Shown in pieces: positions 24,594-33,118 of a stretch of DNA of 64,000 nt (its first letter is position 1; every line of letters starts with the position of its first letter). The notes below the pieces were generated by a model. The model was not told the DNA's origin. It was given only the letters and a program-made list of their open reading frames with translations, and made no database searches. Location of the stretch: NCBI RefSeq assembly GCF_003351345.1, contig NZ_QQTO01000037.1, positions 124,001 through 188,000 on the forward strand. The letters run 5' to 3'. Source of the DNA: Allobosea caraganae. Lineage in GTDB: Bacteria; Pseudomonadota; Alphaproteobacteria; Rhizobiales; Beijerinckiaceae. The position numbers and the translations under genes were made by a program.

Positions 24594-25883
24594 CTAGGCC
24601 AACCAGGGCGGTGCACGATCCGTGCCGAGAAGCTCCTCAAAAGTCTGGCGCGGGCGCGTCACCGCGTATTCGGCGCCCTTCACCAGCACCTCGGCGACCA
24701 GAAGCCGCTGGTTATAGGTCGAGGACATGCTGGCTCCATAGGCGCCGGCGGTCATGAAGGCGATCAGGTCGTCCGGCCTCAGCTCCGGCAGTTCCCGCCC
24801 GGTGGTGAAGGTGTCGCCCGATTCGCAGATCGGCCCGACCACGTCATAGGCAACCTGCTTCGCGTCGGCCGCAGCCTCCGTCACCGGCCAGATCTCGTGA
24901 TAGGCCTCGTACATCGCCGGCCTGACGAGGTCGTTCATCGCCGCGTCGACCACCAGGAACTGCTTCGACGGGCGCGGGTTGAGGTGCAGCACCTTGGTCA
25001 TCAGGATGCCGGCATTGCCGACGATCAGCCGCCCCGGCTCGAAGCCGAGCTCGACGTCGAGACCCTTGGTGACGCGCCCGACCATGGCGGCATAGTCCTG
25101 GATCAGGCTCGGGCCGTGGTCGAAGCTCTTGGGGATCTCATAGGGAATGCCGAGCCCGCCGCCGAGGTCGAGCCGCTCGACCCGGTGCCCCTCGTCCCGC
25201 AGGCTGCCGACCAGCCCGGCCATCTTGGCATAGGCCGCCTCGAAAGCCTCGGTCTCGCGGATCTGGCTGCCGATATGGACGGCGAGCCCCATCATCCGGA
25301 CGCCGGGCATGTTGGCGGCGCGCGCATAGAGCCGGCTCGCCTCCTCGAAGGAGACGCCGAACTTGTTGGCGGCCGAGCCGGTGGTGATCTTGGCGTGGCC
25401 ACCGGCGCCGATATCGGGATTGACGCGGAACACCGCCTCCTGACGCCGGCCCAGCTTGGCCGCGACGCGCGAAAGCAGGTCGAGCTCGCCCTCGGTCTCG
25501 ATATTGACCTGGTAGATGCCGGCCTCGACTGCGAAGGCAAGTTCCTGCTCGCTCTTGCCGACGCCGGAGAAGACGATCTTTTCGGGCGGGAAGCCGGCCG
25601 CGAGCGCCTTGCGCACCTCGCCTTCCGAGACCGTGTCGGCGCCGGCGCCGAGCGCGGCCAGCGTCTTCAGCACGCCGAGATTGCCGTTGGCCTTCATCGC
25701 GTAGAAGACATGCGGCGGGCGCGACGGGTTGATCGCCCGCATCGCCTCCTCGAACACGCGGTAGTGCCGTTCGATCGTGGCGGAGGAATAGACGTAGACC
25801 GGCGTGCCGACCTCGGCCGCGATCCTGCGCAGGTCCACATCTTCGGCGAAGAGCGCGCCGTCGCGGTAGGCGAAATGGTGCAT
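24594..25883 (-). CDS. lysA: Diaminopimelate decarboxylase
   Basis: The 429-residue PLP enzyme makes L-lysine from meso-diaminopimelate. The PLP lysine is K64 in FYAMKANGN; VHIGSQIRE, GGGLGIPY and CESGDTF (active-site Cys) follow. Length is normal. It lies downstream of the small lipoprotein and argH on the same strand, with 57 bp between lipoprotein stop and lysA start. A repeat element follows. Confidence 0.97.
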   Translation of the reverse strand: MHHFAYRDGALFAEDVDLRRIAAEVGTPVYVYSSATIERHYRVFEEAMRAINPSRPPHVFYAMKANGNLGVLKTLAALGAGADTVSEGEVRKALAAGFPPEKIVFSGVGKSEQELAFAVEAGIYQVNIETEGELDLLSRVAAKLGRRQEAVFRVNPDIGAGGHAKITTGSAANKFGVSFEEASRLYARAANMPGVRMMGLAVHIGSQIRETEAFEAAYAKMAGLVGSLRDEGHRVERLDLGGGLGIPYEIPKSFDHGPSLIQDYAAMVGRVTKGLDVELGFEPGRLIVGNAGILMTKVLHLNPRPSKQFLVVDAAMNDLVRPAMYEAYHEIWPVTEAAADAKQVAYDVVGPICESGDTFTTGRELPELRPDDLIAFMTAGAYGASMSSTYNQRLLVAEVLVKGAEYAVTRPRQTFEELLGTDRAPPWLA

Positions 25884-25940
25884 CAGGCCCTCAAGACCTT
25901 GGGGATTCGCCAGCGTTAGATCGCTGACGCTCCGCCGAAT

Positions 25941-26204
25941 TCACATCAGGGGATCGAGCACGAAGCTCTTGTTCGGGATCGTGATGGCGCGGTTGGTCTT
26001 CGGGGCCTTCGCCAGCGGCGAGGAATCGCTCACCTCCGGCACGCGGTTCTCAACGGCGCCGATCTGGTCGTCCGGCAGGTCGATCGCATTGGGGGCGTTC
26101 GGCGGCGGCTCCAGCGGCCCCCTGCGGCCGCAAGCCGTCAACGCGAGGCCAAGCAGGCCGGCAACCAGGATGGCGCGGCCGAATTTCAGGCGGGGATGCA
26201 GCAC
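25941..26204 (-). CDS. Small lipoprotein (LptM/YifL-like), GTG start
   Basis: The 87-residue protein has a lipoprotein signal peptide whose lipobox LTAC is followed at once by GRRGPLEPP, the conserved mark of LptM-type lipoproteins that assist maturation of the LPS translocon LptD. The C-terminal part (PNKSFVLDPLM) is short and unstructured. No ATG fits; the GTG at 26204 with GAGG upstream gives a proper signal peptide. Between argH and lysA is the usual place of this gene in the order. Confidence 0.82.
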   Translation of the reverse strand: MLHPRLKFGRAILVAGLLGLALTACGRRGPLEPPPNAPNAIDLPDDQIGAVENRVPEVSDSSPLAKAPKTNRAITIPNKSFVLDPLM

Positions 26205-26291
26205 GAACGGGAATCCTCGGACGACACGTGAGCGGCAATGTAGCGAATGACATGCCGCGTTGCGAGACCGCAATGCGGCGGAGCGCCCGGC

Positions 26292-26360
26292 ATTCTCGGG
26301 CGCAGCGAAGCGCGATCCCGAGAATCCCTTGCAGGAGATGCCCGGGTCAAGCCCGGGCAT
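26292..26360. repeat. Two adjacent hairpins between argH and the lipoprotein gene
   Basis: ATTCTCGGG/CCCGAGAAT (26292-26300, 26317-26325) is followed by ATGCCCGGG/CCCGGGCAT (26338-26346, 26352-26360). The second hairpin also occurs at 14990-15012. The element starts 13 bp after the argH stop and is probably its terminator or 3'-end structure. Confidence 0.75.
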
Positions 26361-26372
26361 GACGGCGGATCG

Positions 26373-27764
26373 TCACTGCCGCTCCTTCGCGAGCTGCTTC
26401 AGCCAGCGCTTGGCCTGGCGCTTCACATTGGCGGGGGCGGTGCCGCCATAGCTGACCCGGCTCTTCACCGACTGCTCGACGCCGAGCACGGCGAAGACGG
26501 CGTCCGTGATCTTCGGCTCGACCGCCTGCATCTCGGCGAGCGAGAGCTTCTCCAGCCCGACGCCCTTGGCTGAGGCGATGCCGACCAGCCGGCCGGTGAC
26601 GTGGTGCGCATCGCGGAACGGCATCTTCAGCACGCGCACCAGCCAGTCGGCGAGATCGGTCGCGATGGCGTAGCCCATGCCCGCCGCCTTCTTCATCACC
26701 TTCAGGTCGGGCGCCATGTCGCGCACCATGCCGGCCATGGCGGCGAGGCAGAGCGAGAGCGTCTGCACGGCGTCGAAGGTGCCTTCCTTGTCCTCCTGCA
26801 TGTCCTTCGAATAGGTCAGCGGCAGGCCCTTCATCATGGTCAGCAGCGCCTGCAGCGCCCCGAAGACGCGGCCCGTCTTGCCGCGCACCAGCTCGGCCGC
26901 ATCGGGATTGCGCTTCTGCGGCATGATCGAGGAGCCGGTCGAGAACTTGTCGGAGAGCTTGACGAAGCCGAACTGGGGCGTCGCCCAGAGCACGATCTCC
27001 TCGGCCAGGCGCGACAGGTGCATGGCGCAGATCGAGGCGGCGGACAGCGTCTCCAGCACGAAATCGCGGTCCGAGACCGAATCGAGCGAGTTCGCCGTCG
27101 GCCGGGCGAAGCCGAGCACTTGGGCCGTCATGTGCCGGTCGATCGGGAAGGAGGTGCCGGCGAGCGCGGCGGCCCCGAGCGGGCACTCGTTCAGCCGCTC
27201 GCGCGCATCGCGCAGGCGGCTGCGATCGCGCGCCAGCATTTCGACATAGGCCAGCATGTGGTGGCCGAAGGTGACCGGCTGCGCCGATTGCAGATGGGTG
27301 AAGCCCGGCATCACCGCGCCGGCATAGGTCTCGGCCTTCTCGGCCAGCGCGAGCTGGAGGTCGGCGACCTGCCCGTCGAGCTGGTCGAGCGTGTCGCGCA
27401 CCCACAGTCGCATGTCGGTCGCGACCTGGTCGTTGCGCGAGCGCGCCGTGTGCAGGCGGCCGGCGGCGGGGCCGATCAGGTCCTTCAGGCGGCTCTCGAC
27501 ATTCATGTGGATGTCCTCGAGCGCGCGCGAGAACGTGAAGCTGCCGGCCTCGATCTCGCCTTCCACGCTCTTGAGTCCGTCGCGGATCGCGGTCACATCC
27601 TCTCGGGTCAGGATGCCGGTCTCGCCCAGCATGGCGGCATGCGCCAGCGAGCCCCGGATATCCTGCCGCCACAAGCGCTGGTCGAAATCGATGGAAGCGT
27701 TGATCTCTTCCATGATGGCGTCCGGCCCTGTGGCGAAACGCCCGCCCCACATGCGATTGCTCAC
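26373..27764 (-). CDS. argH: Argininosuccinate lyase
   Basis: The 463-residue fumarase-superfamily enzyme cleaves argininosuccinate to arginine and fumarate. The signature GSSIMPQKRNPD carries the catalytic Ser; TARSRNDQVATD and FTHLQSAQPVT are also present. Start MSNRMWGGRF is canonical. Only 28 bp separate its start codon from the divergent tlpA gene, so the two promoters must overlap coding sequence or each other. Confidence 0.97.
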   Translation of the reverse strand: MSNRMWGGRFATGPDAIMEEINASIDFDQRLWRQDIRGSLAHAAMLGETGILTREDVTAIRDGLKSVEGEIEAGSFTFSRALEDIHMNVESRLKDLIGPAAGRLHTARSRNDQVATDMRLWVRDTLDQLDGQVADLQLALAEKAETYAGAVMPGFTHLQSAQPVTFGHHMLAYVEMLARDRSRLRDARERLNECPLGAAALAGTSFPIDRHMTAQVLGFARPTANSLDSVSDRDFVLETLSAASICAMHLSRLAEEIVLWATPQFGFVKLSDKFSTGSSIMPQKRNPDAAELVRGKTGRVFGALQALLTMMKGLPLTYSKDMQEDKEGTFDAVQTLSLCLAAMAGMVRDMAPDLKVMKKAAGMGYAIATDLADWLVRVLKMPFRDAHHVTGRLVGIASAKGVGLEKLSLAEMQAVEPKITDAVFAVLGVEQSVKSRVSYGGTAPANVKRQAKRWLKQLAKERQ

Positions 27765-27792
27765 GACCGATTTTCCTGTTGTCTGGACGCCG

Positions 27793-28419
27793 ATGACGCC
27801 GGTTAAGAAAATATCCGCCGCTTTGGGCCTCGCGCTCGTCGCGGCCGTGGGCGGTGCCGCCGCCTTCTACTCCGGCTGGGGCTTTGCCGGCAATTCCGCA
27901 TGCGCGGCCGCCGAGCCCATCGCGCAGAAATTGCAGCCGCTCGCCCGTGGCGAGGTCGCGGCGGCGCAGGTCTCGGAGCGGCCCGGCCCTCTGCCGAATC
28001 TCGGTTTCGCCGGCCCGGACGGCAAGGCGATGACGCTCGCCGACTTCAAGGGCAAGACGGTGCTGGTCAACCTCTGGGCGACCTGGTGCGCGCCCTGCAA
28101 GGCCGAGATGCCGGCCCTCGACAAATTGCAGGCCCAGCTCGGCGGTCCGGATTTCGAGGTCATCGCCGTCAACATCGACACGCGCGACCTCGACAAGCCG
28201 AAGCATTGGCTCAAGAGCAAGAAGATCGAGACGCTCGCCTACTACGCCGACCCGGAGGCGAAGATTTTCCAGGACCTCAAGGCGGTCGGCAAGGCCGAGG
28301 GCATGCCGACGACGCTGGTGGTCAGCAAGGAAGGCTGCCAGCTCGCCATCCTGCACGGCGCCGCCGACTGGAGCAGCCAGGACGCGCTGGCGTTCATGAG
28401 CGCTGCGGCCGGGCGCTGA
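27793..28419 (+). CDS. tlpA: TlpA-type thiol:disulfide interchange protein
   Basis: The 208-residue protein is anchored by one N-terminal helix (about 8-28) and has a periplasmic thioredoxin fold. The active site is WATWCAPC (C99, C102), and the cis-Pro is in EGMPTTLVV. Extra cysteines near C37 and in KEGCQLA fit the second disulfide known in Bradyrhizobium TlpA. Such proteins reduce partners for cytochrome oxidase assembly. It is divergent from argH. Confidence 0.88.
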   Translation: MTPVKKISAALGLALVAAVGGAAAFYSGWGFAGNSACAAAEPIAQKLQPLARGEVAAAQVSERPGPLPNLGFAGPDGKAMTLADFKGKTVLVNLWATWCAPCKAEMPALDKLQAQLGGPDFEVIAVNIDTRDLDKPKHWLKSKKIETLAYYADPEAKIFQDLKAVGKAEGMPTTLVVSKEGCQLAILHGAADWSSQDALAFMSAAAGR

Positions 28420-28687
28420 ACACCGATTTCTCTGCCGCGCTGGCAGCGCATGCCGGATACCGCCGTCATTTGGCCGAGCCGCTTCCGTATCATCCGGAAT
28501 AAGCCGCACAGCGGAACTGTGGGGATGCGGCGGAGGGAAGTTTGCCAATATTATCAGTGACGGCATGAGCTTGGCGGCCGAACGGCCTGCAACGCCTGGG
28601 GTTGCCCCGAATTCAGGGATGGTCATAGTCATGACGCTTGGCGCCGTTACAGGGCGATCGATCGATGATTGAACGCGGGTGAATGCG

Positions 28688-29689
28688 ATGAATTTCAATC
28701 AGACTGTCTCCAAACTTACCTTGCGGAATATTACTTCGCTTTTGATTGCAATTGTGGCGCTTCTATCCTTCCCGCTGGCCGCCGCCTTCGCCCAGAGCGG
28801 CAAGCTCACCATCGCCGGCACCACCGTCTCGCTCGTGCCGATCAAGGACTTCGCGCCGGCGACGGGCTTCGCCGGTTTGAGCAACCCGGCGACGCAGGCC
28901 TCCATGCTGGTGACCGAGCTTCCAGCCGTGGCCTATGACCAGATCGCGCCCAAGCTCGCCACTCTCGATGGCGCCAAGCTCGCCTTCGCGCCGCAGCGCG
29001 TCGACGTCCAGAAGCTGGAGCAGGCCGAGATCGCCGGCCAGAAGGCGCCGCTGCTCAGCGGCAAGCAGATGGCGGGCGGGACCAATTTCGACAAGTGGAT
29101 CGTGCTGCTCAAAGGCGCCAGGACGGTGCTGATCACCGTGCAATCGCCGGAGGACGCAAAGCTTGATTCGGCGGCGGTGCGGGCCATGCTCGCCTCGATC
29201 ACGCTGGGCGGCGAACCGAGCCTGGCCGACAAGCTCAAGGCCCTGCCCTTCGCGATCACGCCGGCCGAGCCCTTCCGCATCATCGACACGATCGCCGGCT
29301 CCGGCGTGCTGATGACCGTCGGCCCGCTCGACGCCGACCCCTCCGGCATCCAGCCGATGCTGATCGCCGCCTACCAATTGTCCGGCGCGTCGCTCGGCAC
29401 GGATCAGCTCGAGGCGACCGCGGAAACGCTGCTGAAGCGGCTGCCGGGCTTCTCCTCGGTGACGATCGCCTCGCGCGACAAGGTCCGGATGGGCGGCAGC
29501 GACGGCGTCCTGCTCGCCGGCACCTATTCGGACAAGGGCATCGACAAGCGCTTCGAGCAATACTTAGCCATCGGCAAGGCCGGCCGCTACCTGCAGGTCA
29601 TCGTCAGCGCCGACGTGGAGAACTTCGACGGCCTGAAGCCGGCCATCAAGGCGATCGTCGACAGCGTCGCCTTCGCCGACAACAAATAG
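28688..29689 (+). CDS. Secreted hypothetical protein
   Basis: The 333-residue protein starts with a signal peptide (about 1-38, ending AAAFAQ) and is otherwise a mixed alpha/beta soluble protein with no domain I recognise. It has two similar-looking halves, each with an NFDKWIVLLKG or RFEQYLAIGKAG-type strand and a helix. I suspect a duplicated fold. The first 25 codons are unusually AT-rich compared with the rest. The ATG at 28688 is chosen; a GTG at 28679 is possible. The upstream 268 bp contain no supported gene. Confidence 0.75.
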   Translation: MNFNQTVSKLTLRNITSLLIAIVALLSFPLAAAFAQSGKLTIAGTTVSLVPIKDFAPATGFAGLSNPATQASMLVTELPAVAYDQIAPKLATLDGAKLAFAPQRVDVQKLEQAEIAGQKAPLLSGKQMAGGTNFDKWIVLLKGARTVLITVQSPEDAKLDSAAVRAMLASITLGGEPSLADKLKALPFAITPAEPFRIIDTIAGSGVLMTVGPLDADPSGIQPMLIAAYQLSGASLGTDQLEATAETLLKRLPGFSSVTIASRDKVRMGGSDGVLLAGTYSDKGIDKRFEQYLAIGKAGRYLQVIVSADVENFDGLKPAIKAIVDSVAFADNK

Positions 29690-29747
29690 AGCTACGGCCA
29701 GCGCGCCGGTTGCCCAATCGGCGCGGCCGTGCCTACCCTGCTCTGCC

Positions 29748-31478
29748 ATGACCTATAAGATAGGCCTCGCGACCACCTTCCACGATCCGGCCATCGCGAT
29801 CGTCGGGCCGGACGGCGCGATCCTCTTTGCCGAGGCGACCGAGCGCTACCTGCAATACAAGCGCGCGCCGAACTGCGAGCCTGACGCCGGGCCGCGCATG
29901 GAAGGGCTGCTCAAGCGCTATATCCCGAAGGGAGCGCAGGTCACGCTCGCGACGAGCTGGAGCGCGGAATTCACCGGCTTCCTCGACCAGATGGACCGGG
30001 CCGGCTCCTTCACGCTCGAGGCGCTGCTGAAGCTCTCGCCGGAGTTCAACCGCTCGCTCGTGCCGGAGCGGGCCGAGCGCGCCTTCATCGCCTCGCTGCA
30101 TCTCGCCCAGCAGCGCGCCGGCCTCGGCACCATGCTCGGGCTCGACCGCGCCTTCGGCCAGGCCCGGATCACCGGGCTGAAGCGCTACGGCCACCATCTC
30201 AGCCACGCCGCCTATGCCTGCTGGTCCTCGCCTTTCCGCGACGCCGCCTGCCTGATCGTCGACGGCATGGGCGAGACCGGCGCCTCCGCCATCTTCGCGC
30301 TGCGCAACGGCGAGATCAGCGAGGTCAGGCGTCATCGCGGCCGCGAATCGATCGGCTTCTATTTCGGCTTCGTCACCGACCTCGCCGGCTTCGACCAGAC
30401 CAAGGGCGAGGAATGGAAGATCATGGGGCTCGCCCCTTATGGCAGGAGCGACCCGGACCTGCTCGCCCTGCTGCGCCAGCTCTACAGCATCGAGGGCCAC
30501 AGGCTGCGCTTCACCGATACGGCCACGGTCCAGCGCGTCGCGGCCGAGATCCTCGCCCGCCGTCCGACCGATGCGCTCGACCGGGGCTGGGCCGACCTCG
30601 CCCGCTGCGGCCAGGAGGTGTTTGCCGAGATGATGGAGGCGCTGCTGGCTGAGACCGCCGCGCTCGTGCCATCCGGGAACCTCGTCCTCGCCGGCGGCTG
30701 CGCCCTCAATTCCTCGTTCAACGGCAAGATCGTCGGCCGCCACGGCTTCGAGCACGTCTACGTGCCCTCGGCCCCGGCGGATGACGGCAACGCCATCGGA
30801 GCCGCCTGGCTCGCCCATGCCGAGGCCAATCCCGGCTGGCGCGCCCCGCCGGGGCCGATGACGCCCTATCTCGGCTCCTCGGTCTCGACCGAACCGCTGG
30901 AGCGAATGACGGCCTGGGAGCCGCGGCTGCAAAAGCTCGCGCCCAACGAGATCGCGCTCAAGACCGCCGAGCTCCTGGCCGAGGGCAAGCTCGTCGGCTG
31001 GGTCCAGGGCCGCGCCGAATTCGGCCCGCGCGCGCTCGGCAACCGCTCGATCCTGGCCGATCCACGCCCCGCCGACGCCAAGGACCAGCTCAACGCCAAG
31101 GTGAAGTACCGCGAGGCCTTCCGCCCCTTCGCGCCCTCGATCCTGGCCGAGCACGGGCCGGACTGGTTCGAGGATTATCAGGACGCGCCCTATATGGAGC
31201 GCACCCTGGTCTGGAAGGAGGCGATGCGCTCGCGCGTTCCCGCCGTGGTGCATGAGGACGGCACCGGCCGCCTGCAAAGCGTCACCGCCGAGCGCAACCC
31301 GCGCTACCACGCGCTGATCTCCGCCTTCCACGCGCTGACGGGCGTGCCGGTGCTCCTGAACACCTCGTTCAACATCATGGGCAAGCCGATCCTGCACAGC
31401 ACGGAGGATGCGATCCTGATGTTCTACACCAGCGGGCTCGACGCCCTCGTAGTCGAGGACTGGCTGCTGGTGAAGTGA
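29748..31478 (+). CDS. NodU/TobZ-family O-carbamoyltransferase
   Basis: The 576-residue protein has the two-domain layout of the family: an N-terminal Kae1-like domain (HHLSH with H149 and H153, VDGMGETGAS, a later APADDGNAIGAAW Asp) and a C-terminal YrdC-like domain (GRAEFGPRALGNRSILADPR, LNTSFNIMG). These enzymes make carbamoyl adenylate and transfer the carbamoyl group to a sugar or natural product. Metal and nucleotide residues look intact. No glycosyltransferase or biosynthetic gene lies beside it, so the acceptor is unknown. Confidence 0.93.
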   Translation: MTYKIGLATTFHDPAIAIVGPDGAILFAEATERYLQYKRAPNCEPDAGPRMEGLLKRYIPKGAQVTLATSWSAEFTGFLDQMDRAGSFTLEALLKLSPEFNRSLVPERAERAFIASLHLAQQRAGLGTMLGLDRAFGQARITGLKRYGHHLSHAAYACWSSPFRDAACLIVDGMGETGASAIFALRNGEISEVRRHRGRESIGFYFGFVTDLAGFDQTKGEEWKIMGLAPYGRSDPDLLALLRQLYSIEGHRLRFTDTATVQRVAAEILARRPTDALDRGWADLARCGQEVFAEMMEALLAETAALVPSGNLVLAGGCALNSSFNGKIVGRHGFEHVYVPSAPADDGNAIGAAWLAHAEANPGWRAPPGPMTPYLGSSVSTEPLERMTAWEPRLQKLAPNEIALKTAELLAEGKLVGWVQGRAEFGPRALGNRSILADPRPADAKDQLNAKVKYREAFRPFAPSILAEHGPDWFEDYQDAPYMERTLVWKEAMRSRVPAVVHEDGTGRLQSVTAERNPRYHALISAFHALTGVPVLLNTSFNIMGKPILHSTEDAILMFYTSGLDALVVEDWLLVK

Positions 31479-31566
31479 TCGCGCCGGCTAATCCAAACCA
31501 TCAGCAACAAGCATTGGCACAACAGCGCATTCGCCCGCATTCTCAACCGACGCGAGGGGAGAGACC

Positions 31567-31815
31567 ATGCTGCAACTGCGCCCGAACTGCGAATGCTGCG
31601 ACCGCGACCTGCCGCCGGAGAGCCCGGAGGCGCGCATCTGCACCTATGAATGCACCTTCTGCGCCGATTGCGCGGAGACGCGCCTCAAGGGCGCCTGCCC
31701 GAACTGCAGCGGCGAACTGGTGCGCCGGCCGGTGAGGCCGGCGCAGATGCTGGCCAAGGACCCGGCTTCGGCGGAGCGGGTGTTTAAGCCGCATCCCGAA
31801 TGTCGGGCGGCATAG
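31567..31815 (+). CDS. DUF1272 zinc-ribbon-like protein
   Basis: The 82-residue protein begins LQLRPNCECCDRDLPP and carries Cys pairs (CECC, CTYECTFCADC, CPNC) that would bind one or two zinc ions. This is the DUF1272 pattern. The ATG at 31567 has a GGGGAGAG ribosome site. Function is unknown. Confidence 0.88.
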   Translation: MLQLRPNCECCDRDLPPESPEARICTYECTFCADCAETRLKGACPNCSGELVRRPVRPAQMLAKDPASAERVFKPHPECRAA

Positions 31816-31865
31816 GCGGCGAGCGCGTGCTGGCGAGCGCGCTGGCGGCGTGATAGCCGTGGCGC

Positions 31866-32474
31866 ATGACTGAAGCGCGCCCGCAACTCTGGATCGTCGC
31901 CGGCCCCAACGGCGTGGGCAAGACGACCTATGCCTTCAGGTACATCCGCGCCGTCTCCGGCAGCGCGAGCTTCGTCAATCTCGACGAGATCGCGCGCGGC
32001 CTCTCGCCGCTTGACCCATCCGGCGAACAGCGGCGTTCAGCGCGGGTTGCGCTCGACCTGACGCGCTCGCTGATCGCCGAGCGCAAATCCTTCTCGCTCG
32101 AAACGACCCTTTCGGGGCGCACGCACCTGCTCACGATCGCAGCGGCGCGCGAGGCGGGCTTCCTGGTGAACCTGCTGTTCTTCCTGGTCGCCTCGCCCGA
32201 AGTCTCGCTCGCGCGCATCGCGCGCCGGGTCAGCGAGGGCGGCCATGACGTGGCCGAGATCGACGTGCGCCGCCGCTTCGCTCGCGCCATCGCCAATCTG
32301 CCCGACTATATCGACATGGTCGATCAGTGGCGCGTCTTCGACAACGCCACGCTGAAACCGCATGTGGTCGCGGAAGGCCGGCGGGGCTGCGTCGCTCTGA
32401 TGGAGCGCTCGCAAACATTGCCGGAAGAACTATGGGCGGCGCTGGATACGCTGCCGCCCTGCCGGGAGGGCTGA
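31866..32474 (+). CDS. Zeta-toxin-like P-loop kinase without an adjacent antitoxin
   Basis: The 202-residue protein has Walker A GPNGVGKTT (13-21), a DE pair in FVNLDEIARGL and the LETTLSGR substrate-side loop. An SLARIARRVSEGGHDV segment completes a pattern typical of zeta-toxin-like ATPases (also seen in UDP-GlcNAc kinases). No small epsilon-like gene lies upstream; the 50-bp gap to DUF1272 is empty. It may be a chromosomal housekeeping kinase rather than a toxin. It ends 3 bp before the convergent grxD stop. Confidence 0.78.
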   Translation: MTEARPQLWIVAGPNGVGKTTYAFRYIRAVSGSASFVNLDEIARGLSPLDPSGEQRRSARVALDLTRSLIAERKSFSLETTLSGRTHLLTIAAAREAGFLVNLLFFLVASPEVSLARIARRVSEGGHDVAEIDVRRRFARAIANLPDYIDMVDQWRVFDNATLKPHVVAEGRRGCVALMERSQTLPEELWAALDTLPPCREG

Positions 32475-32477
32475 GCC

Positions 32478-32813
32478 TCAGCTCGCCTGCTTGACGGCGA
32501 TGCCCTTGTCCTCGAACAGGGCCTGCAGCTCGCCGGCCTGGAACATCTCGCGGGTGATGTCGCAGCCGCCGATGAACTCGCCCTTGACGTAGAGCTGCGG
32601 GATCGTCGGCCAGTTCGAATAGGCCTTGATGCCCTCGCGGATCTCCTGATCCTCGAGCACGTTCACGGTGCTGTAGGGCACGCCGACATAGCCGAGGATC
32701 TGCACGACCTGGCTGGAGAAGCCGCACATCGGGAACTGCGGCGTGCCCTTCATGAAGAGCACCACGTCGTTGGTCTTCACGGCATTGTCGATACGGGCGG
32801 CGACGTCGGTCAT
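32478..32813 (-). CDS. grxD: Monothiol glutaredoxin (Grx4/GrxD type)
   Basis: The 111-residue protein has the CGFS active site (C30), KGTPQFPMCGFS before it and WPTIPQLYVKGEFIGGCDI after it. Monothiol Grx proteins bind a [2Fe-2S] cluster and work with BolA in iron-sulfur handling. bolA lies 50 bp upstream on the same strand, which supports the pairing. Confidence 0.96.
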   Translation of the reverse strand: MTDVAARIDNAVKTNDVVLFMKGTPQFPMCGFSSQVVQILGYVGVPYSTVNVLEDQEIREGIKAYSNWPTIPQLYVKGEFIGGCDITREMFQAGELQALFEDKGIAVKQAS

Positions 32814-32863
32814 CGGCTTTCTCCTCAGGCGGGGTCAAGGCCCGCTGGACAGATGGTATCGTT

Positions 32864-33100
32864 CTAATTCTGGGGAATGGTTGTCGTCAGCGCAAGGGCG
32901 TGCAGCACTCCGCCCATGTTTCCTTGCAGCGCGGCATAGACCATCTGGTGCTGCTGCACCCGGCTCTTGCCGGCGAAGGCGGCCGAGGTCACGGTCGCGG
33001 CATAGTGGTCGCCGTCGCCGGCCAGATCCTTGATCTCGACCGTCGCGTCCGGCAGCGCCGCCTTGATCATGCGCTCGATCTCGTGCGCGTCCATCGCCAT
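32864..33100 (-). CDS. bolA: BolA family iron-sulfur partner protein
   Basis: The 78-residue BolA fold is evident from MDAHEIERMIKAALPDATVEIKDLAG and the helix SRVQQHQMVYAAL. The conserved His in VQQHQ fits cluster sharing with monothiol glutaredoxin. It lies between purL (18 bp after purL) and grxD, so all three are likely co-transcribed leftward. Confidence 0.94.
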   Translation of the reverse strand: MAMDAHEIERMIKAALPDATVEIKDLAGDGDHYAATVTSAAFAGKSRVQQHQMVYAALQGNMGGVLHALALTTTIPQN

Positions 33101-33118
33101 GTGCTTATCCTCTTACGC

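Noticed and set aside
28565..28671. A 35-codon frame upstream of the secreted hypothetical gene
   Set aside because: No ribosome site and no sign of coding bias; the region is better read as a leader.
29748..31478. Reading the carbamoyltransferase as a nodulation gene (nodU)
   Set aside because: No nod genes, nod boxes or symbiosis features occur in the window; family membership alone does not show nodulation.
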